64,000 bases of DNA. Source: Bacteriovorax sp. BAL6_X (GTDB lineage: Bacteria > Bdellovibrionota > Bacteriovoracia > Bacteriovoracales > Bacteriovoracaceae). The notes beneath the pieces were generated by a model. That model saw nothing but the letters and a program-made list of their open reading frames with translations. It did no database searches and had not been told where the DNA came from. Below are positions 34,789-44,135 of this stretch, in pieces. A program made the translations under genes and the position numbers. How positions within the stretch are numbered: position 1 is the stretch's first letter; the number at the start of each line of letters is the position of its first letter. The stretch is from positions 930,001-994,000 of the forward strand of contig NZ_AUMC01000010.1 of assembly GCF_000443995.1 (NCBI RefSeq), read 5' to 3'.

Positions 34789-35915
34789 TATAACTCTTTT
34801 TGAAAAATTCGATATGTGCGATATGGAACCGCGTTCATGCGAATGAGTGGTTTATTCATATTAAGATTATCTTCTAATATCCAACTCATCTCTACATTCT
34901 TATATTTTTTATATTGCTTAATATTCTCATGGCATCTGTAATACAGAATTGATTCAAGTCCATATAAACGGTACTTCTTTTTCACACCCATTGTAATGAC
35001 GCGAACACCGTCGATAAGTTTTGGCGCGCGAAGGACTTGAAAGATTCCTTTTGGAAATAGCTTTCCATCTGGAATTTTGTGTAGCACTTGATTGAAGTCG
35101 GGGAGACAAACAATAAAACCGGCCACTTCTCCATTAACTAAAGCAAAGAGAATCAGTTTTTCATCTGCAACAGTTTTTAGATCTGCGGCCATGGCATAGA
35201 ACTCATCTTTTGTCATTGGAACAAAGCCCCAGTTCTGCTCCCACGCATCGTTATAGATGCTGTACATTAAATCAATTTCTTTCGTCCAGTTCTTCTTTGA
35301 AACTGTTCGATAAGTAATATTGGCCTTCTCTTCGGCCCTAAGTGCTACTTTCTTGATCACCTCTGGCATCTCGAAGTCACTTTTCATATGATACGCCAAA
35401 AGATCCTTTGCTTTTGTGAAGCCAAGCTCATTTAAGTATTGGTGATAGTACTCATAATTGTACATCATCATAAGTACAGGTATCTCGCTATGTCCCTTAA
35501 TCAGTGTTCCACACTCATAGTTTGTCGAAGGGTTAAATGGCCCTACAAACTTTTTTAGGCCTAATGACTTGGTCCATTCCATTGCCGAATTAAAGAGTGC
35601 TTTAAAAACTTCAATATCTTCGATGGCCTCAAAAAAGCCCCAATGGCCTTCTTGCGTATGGTGGAATTGATTATAGTTGTGATTATTGATGGCCATGATT
35701 CGGCCAACATCTTTTCCATCTTTAATTGCAATATAGAAAGCACATTGTGCAGTTTGATAGAATGGATGTTTTTGACTAAAGAGCTTATTGAGTTCCATAC
35801 GAAGTTGTGGAACCCAATATTTATCTTCTTTGTAGACATTAAATTGGACATCTATAAATCTTTTGCGGGCCTTTTTATCGTTTAAAATATCAACTTTCTC
35901 GATATAAATGGCCAT
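34788..35915 (-). CDS. bcerS: GNAT-fold acyltransferase, bacterial ceramide synthase-like
   Basis: This 375-residue protein has the layout of bCerS of Caulobacter: an N-terminal domain (VDILNDKKARKRFIDVQFNVYKED and WVPQLRMELNKLF) and a GNAT-like domain with VGRIMAINNHNYN, FVGPFNPSTNYECG and TMGVKKKYRLYG. bCerS transfers a fatty acyl group to the sphingoid base, a role done by membrane ceramide synthases in eukaryotes. It has no membrane helix. AGGAGAT precedes ATG. It lies 23 bp after spt and overlaps cerR. Acyl donor (acyl-CoA or acyl-ACP) cannot be seen; no acp gene is present. Confidence 0.78.
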   Translation of the reverse strand: MAIYIEKVDILNDKKARKRFIDVQFNVYKEDKYWVPQLRMELNKLFSQKHPFYQTAQCAFYIAIKDGKDVGRIMAINNHNYNQFHHTQEGHWGFFEAIEDIEVFKALFNSAMEWTKSLGLKKFVGPFNPSTNYECGTLIKGHSEIPVLMMMYNYEYYHQYLNELGFTKAKDLLAYHMKSDFEMPEVIKKVALRAEEKANITYRTVSKKNWTKEIDLMYSIYNDAWEQNWGFVPMTKDEFYAMAADLKTVADEKLILFALVNGEVAGFIVCLPDFNQVLHKIPDGKLFPKGIFQVLRAPKLIDGVRVITMGVKKKYRLYGLESILYYRCHENIKQYKKYKNVEMSWILEDNLNMNKPLIRMNAVPYRTYRIFQKEL

Positions 35916-35938
35916 AGATTTATCTCCTTAAAATTTAA

Positions 35939-37147
35939 CTATTGTCCCATTGTTGAAGGGATATCAAACTCTTTCTTCGCTCTTGCAAATACTTCTAGAA
36001 CTTTTGATAATTCACTCTTGTTATGAGTGGCCATATAGCTAGTTCTAATTAACGCTTCACCTTTAGGTACTGCTGGTGGCACAACTGGAGTTGCGAAAAC
36101 ACCATTTTCACTTAGGAATTTTGTCACAAGCATTGATTTAACATCATCACCTATGAAAATAGGGATAATTGGAGTTTGAGAATTATAAGTATAGAAACCA
36201 ATTTCTTGAAAACCGTTTCTCATAAATTTAACATTATCCCAAAGACGCTCATGGATTGTGTCATCAGAGTTGATCACGTCAATACAGGCCGACACTGTTG
36301 CAACTGCAGAAGGCGCCATTGAAGCTGAGAACATAAATGATCTTGCTAGGTGCTTCACATAGTTGATAGTTTCAGCATCACCTGAAAGTACACCACCAAT
36401 CGATGCGAATGACTTCGAGAAAGTTCCCATATTCAAATGAACCTTATCTGTTACTCCAAAGTGGTTCATTGTTCCAGCGCCCTTATCTCCCATAACACCG
36501 ATACCGTGGGCATCGTCTACGTAAATATAAGCACCATATTTTTCGGCAAGCCTAACCATTTCCGGAAGGTTTGCAATATCACCAGTCATCGAGAAGACAC
36601 CGTCAGCTACGATAATAACTTTTTGAAAGCGGTCAATATTTGCTTCTAGCTGTTCTTCGAGGGACTCCATATCATTGTGACGATATTTGAAAGTCGTTCC
36701 CATTGCTAAGCGAGAAGCATCAATGATAGATGCATGATTTTCTGAATCAAAGAGCATACAGTCTCTTGGCCCACATACTGCTGAAAGAGCACCAAGGTTT
36801 GTTTGCATACCTGTAGAGAAAATAAGGGCCTTCTCATGTCCTAAATAGCGAGCAAGCTTCTCTTCAAGTTCTTCGTGTATGGTTAAGTTACCATTTAGGA
36901 AACGCGAGCCTGTACATCCTGTTCCATATTTTTCGATGGCCTTGATGGCCGCTTCTTTTACATGTGGGTGATGTGTAAGGCCTAGGTAGTTATTTGAGCC
37001 GATCATGATTTGATCTTTTCCATCAATTTTAACTATTGTTCCTTCTGAATCACCAATTTGGCGGAAAAAAGGGTAAAGATCTTTTGACTTTAGCATTGCT
37101 GCTTTGTCCATTAGACGGTCAGCTGCGCTAGAGAATTTAAGGGCCAT
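35939..37147 (-). CDS. spt: Serine palmitoyltransferase
   Basis: This PLP enzyme condenses L-serine with palmitoyl-CoA into 3-ketodihydrosphingosine, the first step of sphingolipid synthesis. The 402-residue soluble form fits bacterial SPT. Visible: stacking His near residue 138 (SENHAS), Asp211 and His214 in VDDAHGIGV, and PLP-Lys245 in TFSKSFASIGG. Related alpha-oxoamine synthases (KBL, BioF) share these motifs, but linkage to acyltransferase, reductase and lipid hydroxylase supports SPT, and SPT is known from Bacteriovorax stolpii. It is the first gene of the three-gene operon. Confidence 0.87.
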   Translation of the reverse strand: MALKFSSAADRLMDKAAMLKSKDLYPFFRQIGDSEGTIVKIDGKDQIMIGSNNYLGLTHHPHVKEAAIKAIEKYGTGCTGSRFLNGNLTIHEELEEKLARYLGHEKALIFSTGMQTNLGALSAVCGPRDCMLFDSENHASIIDASRLAMGTTFKYRHNDMESLEEQLEANIDRFQKVIIVADGVFSMTGDIANLPEMVRLAEKYGAYIYVDDAHGIGVMGDKGAGTMNHFGVTDKVHLNMGTFSKSFASIGGVLSGDAETINYVKHLARSFMFSASMAPSAVATVSACIDVINSDDTIHERLWDNVKFMRNGFQEIGFYTYNSQTPIIPIFIGDDVKSMLVTKFLSENGVFATPVVPPAVPKGEALIRTSYMATHNKSELSKVLEVFARAKKEFDIPSTMGQ

Positions 37148-37248
37148 ATTTCACATCTCATTCGATTAGTATTAATAATAGAGGTAGGTTTGAATTTAGC
37201 CAGTATACATTGACAAGTCAACAAATTATGCGCACAGTGACAGTAGCT

Positions 37249-38223
37249 ATGGTATTTAAATTATTCACTTTGAAAACATGCATCATATTCATTCTATTAA
37301 CTATTGGTGTCTCGTGTCAGAGCAGGACTAATCAGGATGAAACAACTCAAGTCGAAGTTTCTGACTGGGAGCCTCCATGTGATTTAAATTCACTCTGTGG
37401 ACGAAAAGAAATTTTAAGCTCTTTAAATGGGCCTATTGAATATCGACAATCCCTTGTAAGTATTTTAAATCTTTCAAAAGAGAGCTTTCAAAAATATCAG
37501 CTACACTACGCAGATTATATATACTACATCTGTGGAAAGCTTATTTCTGTAGGAGGATGCTCTTATTTGTCATTAGAACAAGCCGATTTGTCCCCTGAGC
37601 AAATTGAGCTATACTTCATCGCCATGGCCAATTGTCATCATTATAAATGCTATGATTATTTTCAAGGCTCACGACATAAGTTTTTAAAGCTGGCCAATTC
37701 TTCACAGTCGCTTAAGGCCAAGAAGTCTTTTTACTTAATGGCCATTAAACTCCCTAGACCTTGGTTTGAAAAATCTGGTGACTTAAGAATGTATATTCAT
37801 TTACTTGAGAAGAATGGAGAAAAAATTGAATATAAAGATCTTGGAGCGTTAATCAGTGCGATTCCAAACCATGAAGTCCTTAAGGATTTTGTTGCAAGGA
37901 ACTTCTTTAAGATAGACTCTCACAAGTCCGGTGTCTCTGTTTATCTCGCCCGCTACCAAGAAGGATGGCATGATCGTAATTACAAACGGTTTTTAAATAA
38001 GAATGTGAAAGATGAAGACATTAGTGCTTTTCTTCTTAGTATGCCTATTGGCTGTCCAAAGCTTAAAACGATTCTAGCTTTTAAGGATCACTTCTCGCAG
38101 GGGAATGAGAGGGTGCTAAAAGATATTCTTAAGCAAGACGAGCTTAATACTTATTTTAAGGAATTAAAGCTTAAAGAGAATGTAGACTCTAAGTGCCTTT
38201 CTTCATTGCCGCCTGCTTCCTAA
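37249..38223 (+). CDS. Lipoprotein-like Cys-containing protein, unknown
   Basis: About 324 residues if the start is ATG 37249 (MVFKLFTLKTCIIFILL), which makes a compact signal ending TIGVSC (probable lipid Cys). The frame extends upstream to 37210 through a TTG and another ATG (37228), but no start has a good ribosome site, so the start is uncertain. The mature region is helical with Cys pairs (CDLNSLC, ICGKLISVGGC, NCHHYKC) spaced as in Sel1-like helical repeats. Its last 35 bases overlap the 3' end of the PilZ gene on the other strand. Divergent from spt. Confidence 0.6.
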   Translation: MVFKLFTLKTCIIFILLTIGVSCQSRTNQDETTQVEVSDWEPPCDLNSLCGRKEILSSLNGPIEYRQSLVSILNLSKESFQKYQLHYADYIYYICGKLISVGGCSYLSLEQADLSPEQIELYFIAMANCHHYKCYDYFQGSRHKFLKLANSSQSLKAKKSFYLMAIKLPRPWFEKSGDLRMYIHLLEKNGEKIEYKDLGALISAIPNHEVLKDFVARNFFKIDSHKSGVSVYLARYQEGWHDRNYKRFLNKNVKDEDISAFLLSMPIGCPKLKTILAFKDHFSQGNERVLKDILKQDELNTYFKELKLKENVDSKCLSSLPPAS

Positions 38224-38920
38224 GCTCTTCACCGCGGGCCTCTGAATTAATTGAAAGAACGAGATCTTCTTCAACTTCCTTATCCATATTCATAAATGCA
38301 ATACCAATACCCATTGGTGTCTCTTCATTATTTTCAATAGGCCAAGTAGCTGCAACTTTAGCTTGAGGTATTTCAAATCTTTTTGATGCAAGTCTTACGG
38401 TTGCATTATCAAAGATTGATTCTTTCTTGAATTTATCAACGAAATCTTTTGGACAATTAAAGCTGATACCACCAGCTGAAATATCGTTGCAATCAAAGAC
38501 ATTATCTTCGATTTTTATCTGAATAGGGATGTAAGCATTTGCATGTAAACGGTAGTTAGACCTTTGCTGACTCTTGTAGACTGGACGGTCAACTTTTAAC
38601 TTATAGACTTCTTCTGCTGGAAGAAAGCTTAAGAATGAACTTGAAAACAAAATAACTGATTTAAACTTAATTTTTAGAAGAACTTCGCTATCCTTGTTTT
38701 TTGAACCGGCGAGTTTCGCAATGAGGCTTGCGTCAAAATCAAGAGTGAATTCGAGATCATTTTCATTAAATGACTTAATTTTGAAGCTTTCCACTTTATC
38801 TTTTTCTTGTCCCTTACGCCAGATTTCAATGATTAATCCATCGCTTAGGGCCCTTTTTAAAAAACTTATCTTCTCTTCAAAGGGTATTTCTGAGAAATAA
38901 AATTTCTTATTCGCATCCAT
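38189..38920 (-). CDS. PilZ domain protein (c-di-GMP receptor), YcgR-like
   Basis: This 243-residue protein has a C-terminal PilZ domain with the c-di-GMP-binding RxxxR (Arg120-Arg124 in QQRSNYR) and DISAGG (Asp146-Gly151). The first 100 residues resemble the YcgR N-terminal domain (LKRALSDGLIIEIWRKG), which in E. coli brakes flagella; that role here is inference. No membrane segment. I start at ATG 38920; the in-frame TTG just upstream is less likely. It overlaps the end of the unknown gene on the plus strand by 35 bp. Confidence 0.85.
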   Translation of the reverse strand: MDANKKFYFSEIPFEEKISFLKRALSDGLIIEIWRKGQEKDKVESFKIKSFNENDLEFTLDFDASLIAKLAGSKNKDSEVLLKIKFKSVILFSSSFLSFLPAEEVYKLKVDRPVYKSQQRSNYRLHANAYIPIQIKIEDNVFDCNDISAGGISFNCPKDFVDKFKKESIFDNATVRLASKRFEIPQAKVAATWPIENNEETPMGIGIAFMNMDKEVEEDLVLSINSEARGEELRKQAAMKKGT

Positions 38921-39059
38921 CAAGTTCTCACTTTAATAATATCTAAATTAATTTAAGTGTTTAATATTAAATATATTCTAATCAAAGTTTTCATTCAGTT
39001 CAAATTGTGGCAAATTCTACAAATAAATACTCAAAATTATAGGAAATAACGAGGTATAT

Positions 39060-41675
39060 ATGAAAAGCGAAACTCCTGTGGTCAAGTATTTGGCGGACTA
39101 TAAAGCGCCAACTCACAAAATCGAAACTGTGGAATTAGAATTTCACTTAGACGATACAAAAACTCAAGTATATTCAAAGATGGAAGTCGTGCCGGTAAAT
39201 GGCCAAACTCTTGAACTTAATGGTGAAGAGTTAATTCTGAAGTCTGTTAAAGTTAACGGTGAAGAGTTTAAAATCTTCAACGAGGAAAAAGAGATTCTAA
39301 CTCTTTCAGCTCTTCCAACAGAAAAGTTTACTTTAGAAATTCACAATGAAATTAATCCAAAGGCCAACACTGCACTTGATGGTTTATATAAATCAGGTGG
39401 AATGTTTTGTACGCAAAACGAGCCAGAAGGTTTTAGAAGAATTACTTACTTTATCGATCGCCCAGATAACTTAAGTATTTTTACAACGAAGATTGTTGCA
39501 GATAAGAAAGACTACCCATTCCTACTTTCAAACGGAAACCTAATTGAAAAAGGTGAGCTTGATGATGGAAAGCATTTTGCCATTTGGAATGATCCATTTG
39601 CAAAACCTGCATACCTTTATGCTCTAGTGGCAGGGGATCTTGCACTAATCGAAGATACATTTACAACGAAGTCAGGACGCGATGTTAAGCTTCAGGTATT
39701 TGTTGATAAAGGAAACGAAGATAAGTCTCACCACGCAATGGAGTCTCTTAAGAAGTCAATGAAATGGGATGAAGACAGATTTAGACTTGAGTATGATCTT
39801 GATATCTACATGATCGTAGCAGTTGACTCATTTAATATGGGGGCCATGGAAAACAAAGGTTTAAATATCTTTAACTCTGCTTATGTCCTGGCTTCAAAAG
39901 AGACAGCAGAAGATCATAACTTCTTCGGTATTGAATCTGTAGTAGGACACGAGTACTTTCACAACTGGACAGGAAACCGTGTTACTTGTCGCGACTGGTT
40001 TCAACTTACTCTTAAAGAAGGTCTTACGGTATTTAGAGATCAAGAGTTCTCTGCGGACTTAAACTCAAGATCAGTGTGTCGTATCAATGACGTTATTAAC
40101 CTTAGAGCGGCTCAATTTCCAGAAGATGCAGGGCCTCAGTCACACCCAATTCAACCAAAGTCGTATATTGAAATGAATAACTTCTATACAATGACAATTT
40201 ATGAAAAAGGCTCTGAAGTTATTCGTATGTATCACACTCTTCTAGGAGAGGAAGGTTTTCAACGTGGTATGGATAAGTACTTTGAGCTTTATGATGGTCA
40301 GGCCGTAACAACAGCAGACTTCACAAATGCAATGAGTGTTGCAAACGACAATTATGACTTTTCACAATTTAGAAGATGGTACGATCAAGCAGGGACTCCT
40401 GTTCTTGATGTAACAACTAGCTATGACGAAGCAGCTAAAGAGTTTACTTTAACAGTAAACCAATCGACTCCTGCTACACCTGGACAGCCAACAAAAGAGC
40501 CATTCCATATGCCATTTGTTATCGGACTTCTTGATAGCAAAGGTGCTGATATGAAGCTTACTCTTAAAAATAGAGACGATCAAACTGATCTTGATAGAGG
40601 ACTTTTACATATCAAAGCTGATTCAGAAATTTTTGTTTTTGAAGGTGTTTCAGAGAGACCTGTTGCTTCACTAAATAGAAACTTTAGTGCTCCAGTTGTT
40701 CTACGATCAGACCTAACTGACAATGATTTCATTTTCCTAATGGCCAATGATAATGATGACTTTAATCGCTATGAAGCTGGACAAACTCTGGCCCTTAAAA
40801 ATATCCACGCACTTCTTAAAGATGAGAATTTCCAAATTGACGATAAGTTTGTTCAGGCCTGGGGAGCTATCCTTAAGGATCAAAATATTGATGAAGAGTT
40901 TAAGGCAGTATGTCTTGGACTTCCATCGATGACGGATGTTGCTTCAACTATTGATATTCCAAATTACCGTGCAATTGATGAAGTAAAAGAGCAGCTATAT
41001 AAACTTCTTGCAAGTACTTTTGAACAAGAGCTTGTCACAATTTATAATGATCTAAGCACTGAAAGAGATTTTAAAGTTGATGCAAAGGCAATGGGAGAGA
41101 GAAGACTTAGAGGCTTTACCCTTAGTTGTCTTGCAAAAATTGATGGCCATAAAGAACTTGCTCGCAAGTGCTATAAGTCTGCGACAAATATGACAGATAT
41201 GATGAACTCTCTATCAGTTATGGTACATGAAATGCTTCCTGGTGCTGATGAGTCTCTTAAAGAATTCTACGAACGTTTTAAAGATCAAACTCTTGTTATG
41301 CAAAAGTGGCTAAGTGTTCAAGCAAGTTCATGTGATGATTCTACTTTTGATCGTGTTGGGGAGCTTATGAAAGATGAAGTCTTTGATATGAATGTTCCTA
41401 ATCTTGTGTCTTCACTAATTGGAACTTTTGCACGCAATAAAGTTCAGTTTAATCACGAAAGTGGACGTGGCCTTAAGTTCATCGCTGAAATGATTAGAAA
41501 GGTTGACGCAATTAATCCTCAGTCTGGATCAAGACTTGCTGGTGCATTCAATGACTATCGTAAGATGCCGCCAGACTTAAAAGAAATTGCTCGTGTTGAG
41601 CTAGAGGCAATTGTAAACGACGAGAAGACGTCAAAGAACGTTTTTGAAAAACTTTCTAAAACATTAGATTCATAA
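39060..41675 (+). CDS. pepN: Aminopeptidase N
   Basis: This cytoplasmic M1 zinc aminopeptidase removes N-terminal residues from peptides. It has 871 residues (E. coli PepN 870). The exopeptidase motif GAMEN precedes HEYFH (His297, Glu298, His301) and the third ligand Glu320 in LKEGLTVFRDQEFS; numbers match E. coli PepN exactly. The C-terminal helical domain is complete. GAGG lies before ATG. Codon use suggests good expression. It fits downstream use of peptides imported by Dpp. The nitroreductase gene follows 15 bp later. Confidence 0.97.
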   Translation: MKSETPVVKYLADYKAPTHKIETVELEFHLDDTKTQVYSKMEVVPVNGQTLELNGEELILKSVKVNGEEFKIFNEEKEILTLSALPTEKFTLEIHNEINPKANTALDGLYKSGGMFCTQNEPEGFRRITYFIDRPDNLSIFTTKIVADKKDYPFLLSNGNLIEKGELDDGKHFAIWNDPFAKPAYLYALVAGDLALIEDTFTTKSGRDVKLQVFVDKGNEDKSHHAMESLKKSMKWDEDRFRLEYDLDIYMIVAVDSFNMGAMENKGLNIFNSAYVLASKETAEDHNFFGIESVVGHEYFHNWTGNRVTCRDWFQLTLKEGLTVFRDQEFSADLNSRSVCRINDVINLRAAQFPEDAGPQSHPIQPKSYIEMNNFYTMTIYEKGSEVIRMYHTLLGEEGFQRGMDKYFELYDGQAVTTADFTNAMSVANDNYDFSQFRRWYDQAGTPVLDVTTSYDEAAKEFTLTVNQSTPATPGQPTKEPFHMPFVIGLLDSKGADMKLTLKNRDDQTDLDRGLLHIKADSEIFVFEGVSERPVASLNRNFSAPVVLRSDLTDNDFIFLMANDNDDFNRYEAGQTLALKNIHALLKDENFQIDDKFVQAWGAILKDQNIDEEFKAVCLGLPSMTDVASTIDIPNYRAIDEVKEQLYKLLASTFEQELVTIYNDLSTERDFKVDAKAMGERRLRGFTLSCLAKIDGHKELARKCYKSATNMTDMMNSLSVMVHEMLPGADESLKEFYERFKDQTLVMQKWLSVQASSCDDSTFDRVGELMKDEVFDMNVPNLVSSLIGTFARNKVQFNHESGRGLKFIAEMIRKVDAINPQSGSRLAGAFNDYRKMPPDLKEIARVELEAIVNDEKTSKNVFEKLSKTLDS

Positions 41676-41690
41676 AATACGGAGACTGGC

Positions 41691-42476
41691 GTGAGTGATA
41701 ATATTTTTACAGAAGAGCTTGAATTAAATTATACGGAAGTTGCTCCGGAAATTGATTTTGTAGAGTTTGAAAAGGTTATCACTTCACGTCGTTCTGTTCG
41801 TGTCTTTGGAGATGAGGAAGTACCAGAAGAAGTTGTCCAAAAAGCAATCGAACACGGACTTTTAGCTCCTAATTCTTCAAATCTTCAGCCATGGGAGTTT
41901 CATTGGGTAAGGTCTGAGGATAAAAGAAGTGCTCTTTCTAAAATGTGTTTTGGCCAAAATGGCGCAAAGACTGCAAAGCACTTAATTGTTTGTGTGGCAA
42001 AGACTGGAACTTGGAAGAATAATTGCCAACGCATGCTTGCTTCCCTAGAGGCCACTTCAAAGAAAGATGGTATTGAAGTACCAAATGCCGTAAAAGCCTA
42101 TTATAGTAAAATCGCTCCGATGGCCTATGGTTATATGGGTCCATTTGGAATTTTTTCTCCTCTAAAGTGGGCCTTCTATAATACTATTGGCCTCTTCCAA
42201 GTGATCTTTCGTGAACCTATGTTTCCATCTGATTTAAGAACTTGGGCCCATAAGACAACCGCTCTTGCATGTGAAAATATTATGCTCTCTATTCGTGCTC
42301 AGGGTTATGACACTCTTCCTATGGAAGGCTTTGATGCTAAGAGAGTTAAGAAGCTCTTAGGGCTTGGATGTAAGGATCACGTAACAATGATTCTTGGAGT
42401 TGGAAAGAGATCTGCTAAGGGCGTGTATGGCCCTCAGTTTCGTTTTCCAAAAGAAGACTTTATAATTAAACACTAA
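41691..42476 (+). CDS. Nitroreductase family FMN protein
   Basis: This 261-residue flavoprotein has the FMN-binding RRSVRVFGDEEVPEE and SNLQPWEFHWV segments of the nitroreductase superfamily. It uses FMN and NAD(P)H to reduce quinones, nitro compounds or similar; the natural substrate is unknown. GTG start behind GGAG. A hydrophobic stretch around residues 140-165 is unusual and suggests a dimer arm or membrane contact. It is probably co-transcribed with pepN (15-bp gap). Confidence 0.82.
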   Translation: MSDNIFTEELELNYTEVAPEIDFVEFEKVITSRRSVRVFGDEEVPEEVVQKAIEHGLLAPNSSNLQPWEFHWVRSEDKRSALSKMCFGQNGAKTAKHLIVCVAKTGTWKNNCQRMLASLEATSKKDGIEVPNAVKAYYSKIAPMAYGYMGPFGIFSPLKWAFYNTIGLFQVIFREPMFPSDLRTWAHKTTALACENIMLSIRAQGYDTLPMEGFDAKRVKKLLGLGCKDHVTMILGVGKRSAKGVYGPQFRFPKEDFIIKH

Positions 42477-42816
42477 GAAGCTCTTTTTACTTTATACCTA
42501 ATTACTTGGAGTCAGCTTTGTCTCAATACTAGAATTAAATGAGTTTTGAGATCAGTTGTTGAATGAACTAAATTAAACTTTAGTGATACTTGATTCTTAT
42601 CCATGAATGCACCCAATTAACAGTAGCGAAGATTATCGATATCAAGTTGTAAGTGGCCTTATCCTGCATTTCCATATGATGCCATAACGAATGAGCAGCG
42701 TATGGATTATAATTAATTCTTAATTTAAAATGCTAATGTAAGTTTTCATCATTTGCTCATAATTTAATTGTCACTTAAAATAGTAACTTAGAATTAATTA
42801 CGAAAAGGATTCCCTC
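42477..42816. other. 340-bp gap with no gene seen
   Basis: A+T-rich, with only very short frames (for example ATG AAT GCA CCC AAT TAA), no hairpin followed by a T-tract, and no conserved RNA recognised. It carries the leader of the following secreted-protein gene; AAGGA precedes its ATG. Confidence 0.4.
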
Positions 42817-43329
42817 ATGAAGTACATACTAAGTTTACTTATAACTGCAAATCTATTTGCTATAACACCACAGGACCTTTACGGGTGTTTTGAAACAATT
42901 GAACATAATCAGCAGTCGGTTCCTCATGGGCCAGATTACGAGAGAAATCTTTCGACATATGAAGATTATAGCTTCTCTCGAACATATAAGAATGTAGAGA
43001 CAAATCTCGTAGAGCCAATAAATGTTTTCAATTTCTTTACAGGTGTTAGAGATGATGTTTACTACTCATATTCACCAATAATTCTTTTCCAAAACCTAGG
43101 TGAATATAAGTGGGACGAAAATACCCTGAGCTATGAAGTCGACGAAGATATTTATATGTACCGATCTCAAAAAGAGATGTATGAAAAAGTCGATCATCGT
43201 TTAAAACTATTAGTTGAAAAAGTTGGTCTATACTTTGAGGGCAGTGTTGAACTTAAGTCATATGCTCGACGTATCAATCGCTCGTTTACTTTCAAGCTTA
43301 AGAAAGTTTCTTGTCCTACATCGTACTAA
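42817..43329 (+). CDS. Small secreted protein, unknown
   Basis: This 170-residue protein has a short signal peptide (MKYILSLLITANLFA) and a mature part rich in Tyr, Asp and Lys with two Cys near the ends (LYGCF and VSCPTSY), likely a disulfide. Beta-rich; no known domain. Strong ribosome site AAGGA. Its 3' end overlaps the TSUP gene by 14 bp on the other strand. Confidence 0.6.
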   Translation: MKYILSLLITANLFAITPQDLYGCFETIEHNQQSVPHGPDYERNLSTYEDYSFSRTYKNVETNLVEPINVFNFFTGVRDDVYYSYSPIILFQNLGEYKWDENTLSYEVDEDIYMYRSQKEMYEKVDHRLKLLVEKVGLYFEGSVELKSYARRINRSFTFKLKKVSCPTSY

Positions 43330-44086
43330 TATCGTAAATAGACTTAAATAAAAGGCCCACAAGAACAACATTAAATGCTGTTGTGACTGTGGCCTTATTC
43401 CCATTGATAACCTGATTCGATCCAAGATAATTTCCGAGAAGTCCCGCAGGTAGCGCAATCGCAACAATCTTCCACATGATGGCACCCTTTATTAGGAATG
43501 TAATAAAGGCGGCAATATTACTCACGTAATTCATAAATGCCGCATGAGGTGAGGCATCAAGAATATCAAAATGCAGAAAGAACATCATTGAGATGATAAG
43601 AAATGTTCCCGTTCCTGGACCGAAGAAACCATCGTATCCACCAATAACAAGCCCAATAAGAACTGAGCGAAAGAGAACTTGTATTTTTTCAAGAGGTGCG
43701 TGATCCACTAATTCTCTTTTCTTCTTTAGGTGATTCATAAAGAAAATTATTGGAATGATGAGAATAAGAATATAGACCATATGCTTTGATTCAAGAATTG
43801 TACTAAGTTGAGCACCAATTAATGAAGCGCTAAATGTCGCGATCGTTGGTGGCAGGATAAATTTAAAGTCAATCTTGCCGCGTTTTATATAGCGAATAAT
43901 TGAAAGAGATTTAGAGATACAAGAAACACACTTATTTGTTCCAAGAAGTAGGTGAGCTGGAACTCCCGTTGCAATATATGTAGGAATTGTAATTAATCCG
44001 CCACCTCCGGCCATGGAGTCAATAAAACCTGCAAATGTAATGAGTATGAATATTGTAACCGCTTGAACTAATGTGAAATCTTCCAT
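43316..44086 (-). CDS. TSUP family (TauE/SafE) membrane exporter
   Basis: This 256-residue membrane protein has about eight helices and the two TSUP repeats (AGFIDSMAGGGGLITIPTYI near the N-terminus; GGYDGFFGPGTGTFL in the middle). TSUP proteins carry sulfite, thiosulfate, sulfoacetate or other organic anions, usually outward; substrate cannot be told here. No sulfur genes are adjacent. Convergent overlap with the secreted protein gene. Confidence 0.87.
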   Translation of the reverse strand: MEDFTLVQAVTIFILITFAGFIDSMAGGGGLITIPTYIATGVPAHLLLGTNKCVSCISKSLSIIRYIKRGKIDFKFILPPTIATFSASLIGAQLSTILESKHMVYILILIIPIIFFMNHLKKKRELVDHAPLEKIQVLFRSVLIGLVIGGYDGFFGPGTGTFLIISMMFFLHFDILDASPHAAFMNYVSNIAAFITFLIKGAIMWKIVAIALPAGLLGNYLGSNQVINGNKATVTTAFNVVLVGLLFKSIYDISTM

Positions 44087-44135
44087 AAGTTGATTATGAC
44101 TCTTTTTGAGATAGAAAGATAGTGGAGGATAAATT

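Noticed and set aside
35939-37147. Annotation as KBL (glycine C-acetyltransferase) or BioF
   Set aside because: Motifs are shared by the family, but no tdh or bio genes are adjacent; lipid genes are, so SPT is better supported.
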